64,000 nucleotides of DNA, from positions 2,118,001-2,182,000 of the forward strand of contig JAVTVX010000005.1 in the NCBI GenBank assembly GCA_033439265.1, written 5' to 3'. Made by a program: the position numbers and the translations under genes. The notes beneath the pieces were generated by a model. That model searched no databases. It saw only the letters and a list, made by a program, of their open reading frames with translations, and was not told the origin of the DNA. The stretch comes from Dillenia suffruticosa (taxonomy: Eukaryota; Streptophyta; Magnoliopsida; Dilleniales; Dilleniaceae). Below are positions 58,029 to 64,000 of this stretch, piece by piece (positions within the stretch are counted from its first letter, which is position 1; every line of letters starts with the position of its first letter).

Positions 58029-61000
58029 ATGTCTGGTTTTGTGGGTGTTTTAGTTTCGGATCAATGGCTTCAAAGCCAGTTCACTCAAGTCGAACTTCGT
58101 AGCCTTAAATCCAAGGTAATCCCATTTCTACATAGTAATTCGTTTTTCAAATTTTGTGCTGCCAATGTATCGATAGCTTGTGTTTTATTGAATGATATGA
58201 GATTTATTGCTGGGGATTTGTGTTCTAGTTTACTGCAGTTAAGAATCAAAATAGTGGCAAAGTTACGGTAGGCGATTTGCCGCCTTTGATGAAAAAATTG
58301 AAGGCCATGAGCGATATATTCACTGAGGAGGAGATTAGAGAAATCTTGGGTGAGACGCATTCTGACTTGAGCAATGAGGTTGATTTTGAGACCTTCCTGA
58401 AGGTGAGTTTCCAAGTTCCTTGTGTTGTCTGATCACTTAATCTATTATGTGCTTTGTGCTTTATGCAAATCTATCAAATTAATAATATTTGAAGTATGCT
58501 TGCTGGAAGAATAACTTATATGGGGTTGATTGGTTTTAATTTTACTTGTAATGGAACTGGGATAATTGGATTTTCGGCATCAATGTTTAAGTTTGGCTAG
58601 TCCTTAAGGAAATGAGGGGGGGCTGAGGAAGAGCGGAAGTTAATTGGTTTCTGTTGGACTTCTTGTGGAAATCGAGGCATCTATAAAGGGTTTGCATGGT
58701 GCATTTTTTGTATATATTGGATTTGGAAGATTGGTTTGATAATGTGTGGATCAATTGCCTGAATTGTACAGGCATACTTGAACTTGCAAGCTCGTGCGGT
58801 GGTGAAATTGGGTAATTCAAAGCAGGCTTCTTCATTCCTTAAGGCTGCTACAACCACACTTCTTCACACAATCAGTGAATCAGAGAAAGCCTCTTATGTT
58901 GCTCATATCAACAGCTATCTTAGAGATGACCCATTTCTGAAGAACTATCTTCCTTTAGATCCTGCCTCAGATGATCTGTTTAATCTCGCCAAAGATGGGG
59001 TTCTTCTATGGTATCCGAGTGGTCTGCTTGATACTTTCTACTTTTTATATTGATGAGAGATGCCTTTAATGGCAGTGCTTATGTATATAATGTCTTATTG
59101 CAGTAAGCTCATAAATGTTGCTGTTCCGGGGACAATAGATGAACGGGCTATTAACACCAAGAGAGTACTCAATCCATGGGAGCGAAATGAAAATCATACT
59201 CTTTGCCTTAATTCTGCAAAGGCAATTGGATGTACAGTGGTTAACATTGGAACACAGGACTTAGTTGAAGGAAGAGTAAGTTGGGCCTTTTCTTATGCCC
59301 TTGCAAGTTTAAATTTGTATATTTGGTATTCTAAAATTTTCTATCATTTGTGTTCTATTTCTGCAGCCTCATCTAGTTCTTGGCTTGATTTCTCAAATTA
59401 TAAAGGTAAAAGCATGTTGCACCTTCTGCTGAGTTTTTTGACTAGCATCATCATGTGTAGCAAAACAATTTTGGTTACAGAGACTGATTTGTTGGTAATC
59501 TCTAGCAAAATGTTCTAATGTTGCATTATGGGAATTTGCAGATCCAATTGTTAGCTGATCTCAACCTTAGGAAGACACCTCAACTTGTTGAACTGGTGGA
59601 TGACAGCAAGGTCGTGATATGTCAATTGATATTTAATTATCACCTTGGTTAAACAAAAAAGAGGGAATATCTTAGGTTGATTTTTTCCCCCTTTGCAGGA
59701 TGTGGAGGAGCTCATGGGTTTAGCTCCTGAAAAGCTCTTATTGAAATGGATGAATTTCCATCTTAAGAGGGCAGGGTACAAGAAAACTGTCAACAACTTC
59801 TCTTCGGACCTGAAGGTGGATACTCTATTTGTTGTCTTGTCTTGAATTACATATTCTTATTCCGTAGGTCTTTTATTTTTCATGTTTATGCTTAGGAAAC
59901 CCTATGCACAAGGGTAGACATTTTGTTTTTTCTCCTCTGTCTTCATGTGGGGGTTTAGTGTATACTGCCTACCTTATGGTTGCTAACAAATTAAGTCTTT
60001 AAAATCAGCCTTGCCTCTATTTCGGCAAAATTCTTTAACTGTACTATTTGCTAAGACAAGACCATGATGGGAGAGTGAACTTTAATTTCTTCTTCAGGAC
60101 ATCAAGGACAGTCCCTGTAAAGAGAGACTTGAGAAACAAACAAAAAGAAAGATTTATCTGCCGGACTGGGAATGAGGATGTGAAACCAACCCATTCCCAT
60201 CTTTGGATTCTTGTTGGTCAAATGGAGCTTCTTGTTTCATTAGTTAAACCTGCTTTATCATCACCTTATATATTAGTCCAGCTACAGTACTAGTTTTCTC
60301 TCTGTTACCCACAGCTACAGAGTCATTGAACAATGTAGGGACTGCTGATACCTGCATAATCTCAAGTTCATGTATTTTGTTTGGTAGTTATTTCCTGGTA
60401 TTATTAAAGACATGTTTCTTTTAAGCAAGTTGTTAAAAATTTATATTCTCTCTCGTTGTATTGCAGGATGGAGAAGCTTACACTTATCTTCTCAATGTTC
60501 TTGCTCCAGAACATTGCAGTCCAGCCACTCTGGATGCCAAAGATCCAACTGTCAGGGCAAGTTTGATACTTGATCATGCAGAGAAAATGGACTGTAAAAG
60601 ATATTTAACACCGAAAGACATTGTTGAGGGCTCATCAAATTTGAATCTTGCATTTGTTGCGCAGATATTTCACCAGAGGTTGGCTATTGAAAATTTCTTA
60701 TTCATGGTGCCTGGTGTGATTATATTCCCCCCCCCCCAATTGTTGTGTTAAGATAGTTGATAAAAAACTAAATTGAAAAGACGGCAAGAAGGTGCCATGC
60801 TACAGAAATTTACACAATAATTGGTTCTATACAAGTATTCAAGGCCTTTTCCGTGAGTTATCATTTTTTGAAATTGGGTTCTCACAGCAGAAGGTTATGA
60901 ATGCGCATTGCACTGGCTCTACTCTGTGATGGCCCTGCTATAAATCCTCATTGATACAAAATGATTAAAAGAATTAGGGCGACCTGTTCACTCTTTTCTA

Positions 61001-63716
61001 TATGACTTTTTAATGTGCACAATGCATTACCAATCATGTAAAGCACATGCACTTTGCGATTGAAACTTGTGTAGAAACCCCGTAGGTCATCATTTCAAGG
61101 GAAAATAATTGACTCTATGCATTGTCTGTGTTCCTCATGGTATGTGCAACACAAACATAGTTTCCAAACTATCTTCAGAGAAAATTAGAAAACTACATAG
61201 TTTATCCTATATTTTTGTCCCAGTCTGATTGTTCTAAATCATTTCTTATTCAGAATTATCATTCTTAGTTTTCCTTTTTTTTATTGCAACAAGTATATTT
61301 CTTCTGATTCTGTTGTCCCTTCTCTGAGAACCTACATGCTTTTTAATTTAAAACCCTTTTGGCTCTGGTCCCAAAATTTGACATTATTAGGGTTTTTTTT
61401 ATCATAAAGTTTGTTAGCATCTATTTTTGCCTTGAAATCTGTATTAAACGACAATTCTTCAGGAAGAAAATAGTTTTTATTTGCTGTTCATCAAAATAAA
61501 CCTATTCAGCAATGTAATTATCACTTTATGGTCCTCCAAAACCGCCTATAATATGTTTACAGGGTTGATCCTTGTTCTTTGCTGCTGCTATAAATACCAC
61601 CTTAATATTAGCTTTAGTGGCAAAAAATTTTCCTCTATCATTTTAGTAGGATGTGACATCTTATATATGCGGCTGCAACTCAACATTGATTTTCAATGAG
61701 CATAATTGGGATCCTTCTGGCAGGAGTGGGTTGTCTGTAGACAACAAAAAGGTTTCCTTCGCAGAAATGATGACAGATGATGAGCAAATATCTAGGGAGG
61801 AGAGATGCTTCAGATTATGGATCAACAGTCTTGGAATTCCCACTTACGTCCATAATTTGTTCGAGGATGTCAAAAATGGGTAAGCTTCTTGCTTTGACGA
61901 CTTCTTGACATGATAATTTAACTTATAAGAAAAGGATATGGTAGCAATGGAAAGCTAGACTTAGAAGTTGCATAATATATATATGCATTCAATAGGTTGT
62001 GTTTGTGTTACTTCACCTCGGAGACGAAAGCCTTGTTTTCACTACTGGTCTATATCATGACATATTTTTCATTTCCTACTGGACTTGGAATCTTTCTTGT
62101 GTTTATTTTTAATATAGTTCATGTGGATCCTATGTCTATACAGGTGGATACTATTGGAAGTTCTTGACAAAATTTCTCCCGGATCTGTAAATTGGAAGCA
62201 CGCAACGAAGCCCCCAATTAAGATGCCATTTAGGAAGGTGGAAAATTGTAACCAAGTTGTAAGGATCGGAAAGACAATGAAGTTTTCTATGGTGAATGTT
62301 GGTGGGAATGACTTTGTACAAGGAAATAAGAAGCTCGTGCTTGGTAATTTCTCCAACTACTACAGTCGTGGTTGCTTGATTCTCATTTATTTCTTAGTTC
62401 AAGCCCTCACAAAATTAGTCACAACATGAGTAGGCAGATCTTAAAAGTTGTTCACGAGTTATACTGAGAATTCCTTGAATTATGCTGGGAATTGAGGCTA
62501 ACATGCACTATCAGGTCTGAAGTAACCCTGTGCACCCACCTTGTAATACAATGAAATGTGACATTGCCTATATTCTTTAATTTGTACATCATGGTATCAG
62601 ACCTATCATAAATTACCGCCATTATATCACCCGTGTAGTCCTTTTTTTTTATTATTATTTTTTTATCACAGATGATGAGAGATCTCAAAGTTGTGTTGGT
62701 AAATTATGACCAACCATGGACTTGATACCATGGAAAGTCTCTTGAAGCCCTTATTTACTCGTTATTTTTGGAGCACCATTTCCATCTCCATTGGCTTATC
62801 TAGAAACTTTGGTTTTTGAATGCCTTTTCGTGTGCTTGAAGTGGAAAGCCAATTGACTGATAAATACATGAACTATAAATTAACTTGCATTCTTGCAATT
62901 GATCCAACAAATAAACTGTTCTTTTTTCTGCACATTATGTATGATTAGGAAACTTTTATGTGCTTTTCCTGTTCTTGTTATTAACTACATTTGGATAAAT
63001 GAGAACTTAAGTACTGAAAGAATAAAAAATTGGAGTGCTTAAATTTGTTTGTTTGTTTTTCAGCTTTTCTGTGGCAGCTAATGAGATATAACATGCTTCA
63101 ACTACTGAAGAATTTGAGGGCACGCTCCCAAGGAAAGGAGATTACGGATGCTGACATCTTAATTTGGGCAAACAACAAAGTAAAAAGCGCAGGCAGAAAG
63201 TCTCAAATGGAGAGTTTCAAGGTCAAACACGTTACTGATATGTTTTTCATAAGCTGTTGAATTGTTCGTTGTGAATGATGGTTTGTTATATTTGCTGCAC
63301 TTCAGGACAAGAGCCTCTCAAATGGGATATTCTTCCTTGAACTTCTTAGTGCTGTGGAACCAAGGGTTGTCAACTGGAATCTTGTGACAAAGGGTGAAAG
63401 TGGTATGGCTCTTTTGCAACCAGTTAGTTTACTGTGGCAGATTTCTTTCTATGCTAGTGCAGAGGCTAAGAAGTGAACTAATAACAATAATGTTACAAGA
63501 TGGTTGCCAATTATTCATCTTTGACCAAGCGAACTGCAATTTATTTTCATAGTCATGCAAAATTAATTAGATAACCTTACATAGGTAACAAAGTTGATCT
63601 TTCTTTTTTATTTGGGAATTACAGATGATGAAAAGAAGTTGAATGCTACCTATATAATCAGTGTTGCACGAAAGCTTGGGTGTTCCATTTTCTTGTTGCC
63701 GGAGGACATCATGGAG
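58029..63716 (+). CDS. FIM: Fimbrin (plastin), actin-bundling protein; 13 coding exons visible, 3' end outside window
   Basis: Cytosolic actin filament cross-linker with an EF-hand-like start and four calponin-homology domains. Exons: 58029-58115, 58229-58402, 58772-59010, 59104-59275, 59367-59405, 59542-59610, 59699-59815, 60467-60678, 61724-61879, 62144-62343, 63064-63221, 63306-63402 and 63625-63716, giving 604 codons in phase. [20 protein letters not shown] is the canonical plant fimbrin N-terminus. CH1 is at about 120-240 ([40 protein letters not shown]), CH2 about 262-370 ([19 protein letters not shown]), CH3 about 390-495 ([19 protein letters not shown]) and CH4 from about 513 ([18 protein letters not shown] through [18 protein letters not shown]). 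Arabidopsis fimbrins are about 650-710 residues, so the last CH4 part and the tail are missing. The final donor (GAG|GTAAGA) confirms that the gene continues to the right. Confidence 0.95.
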
Positions 63717-64000
63717 GTAAGAGTCTATGATGCTGAGATGTGAGTATGATATATATATATATTTTAAAAAAAAAAAAAGAATAGAAAAAGAGAAGTTGTA
63801 AAGAATATCCAAGAACTCCAAGAACTCCAAGAATGTTTATGGAGGCTCGAACACTCACCATTGGCGAGGGATGACCCTTTTTGTGCCACAAGGCCAAGAG
63901 GCGGGTGGTGTGTATCATAGATTTCATGGTCATATAATTAATCCCAAAATTCTTTACATCTTTGGAGTATGAAATAAAATATAAGTGATATCCCTTTAAT
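63717..64000. other. Start of fimbrin intron 13 (cut by window end)
   Basis: Begins with donor GTAAGA. It contains a TA/A-run (63751-63779) and a triple AAGAACTCC-type repeat near 63808-63832, then mixed-composition sequence that may be a transposon fragment. The next fimbrin exon is not in the window. Confidence 0.5.

Overview
This is nuclear DNA from a flowering plant, most likely a woody eudicot. The genes are split by AT-rich introns, intergenic DNA is full of CT/GA microsatellites, and small retroposons and MITEs are scattered throughout. The protein families are typical eudicot ones. The species cannot be named from the sequence; Fagales-like trees are only a guess. No prokaryotic, viral or organellar block was seen, and no CRISPR array or rRNA.

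Layout. A decayed beta-1,2-xylosyltransferase first exon lies at 2.5-3.1 kb (minus), followed by a doubtful, frame-broken small cysteine-rich peptide at 4.0-4.3 kb (plus). Complete genes are: a pirin-like cupin at 5.3-7.5 kb (minus, 6 exons); a polygalacturonase at 11.6-13.6 kb (minus, 4 exons), with a dead paralogue at 15.0-15.4 kb and a LINE RNase H tail at 15.7-16.1 kb; a GPI-anchored GDPDL protein of 752 residues at 19.8-26.5 kb (minus, 9 exons); an NHX4-type Na+(K+)/H+ antiporter of 521 residues at 34.5-38.8 kb (plus, 14 exons); a DIR1-like lipid transfer protein at 39.4-39.7 kb (minus, 1 exon); a DEK_C plus double-SWIB protein of 339 residues at 43.2-47.1 kb (minus, 5 exons); and a RhoGDI of 224 residues at 51.7-54.0 kb (plus, 5 exons). 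A fimbrin begins at 58.0 kb (plus); 13 coding exons are visible and its C-terminus lies beyond the window. Exon junctions were worked out by hand from reading frame, GT/AG sites and family homology, and every CDS closes in frame.

The genes do not form one pathway. Several touch related biology: cell wall (polygalacturonase, GDPDL), actin and polar growth (fimbrin, RhoGDI) and ion homeostasis (NHX4). This is probably chance, because plant genes are not arranged in operons. The spaces between genes are built from a degenerate tRNA-like SINE family (a dozen or more copies), a second short SINE with an 18-bp target duplication, an RTE-type 3' end with an 18-bp target duplication, a 453-bp MITE, nested duplications at 17.2-18.4 kb, and long dinucleotide tracts.

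I found no convincing novel multi-gene system. The most useful observations are two GC-AG introns, the multiply disabled XYLT exon, the broken polygalacturonase paralogue, the datable retroposon insertions, a microsatellite against a splice donor, and the frame-broken peptide gene.
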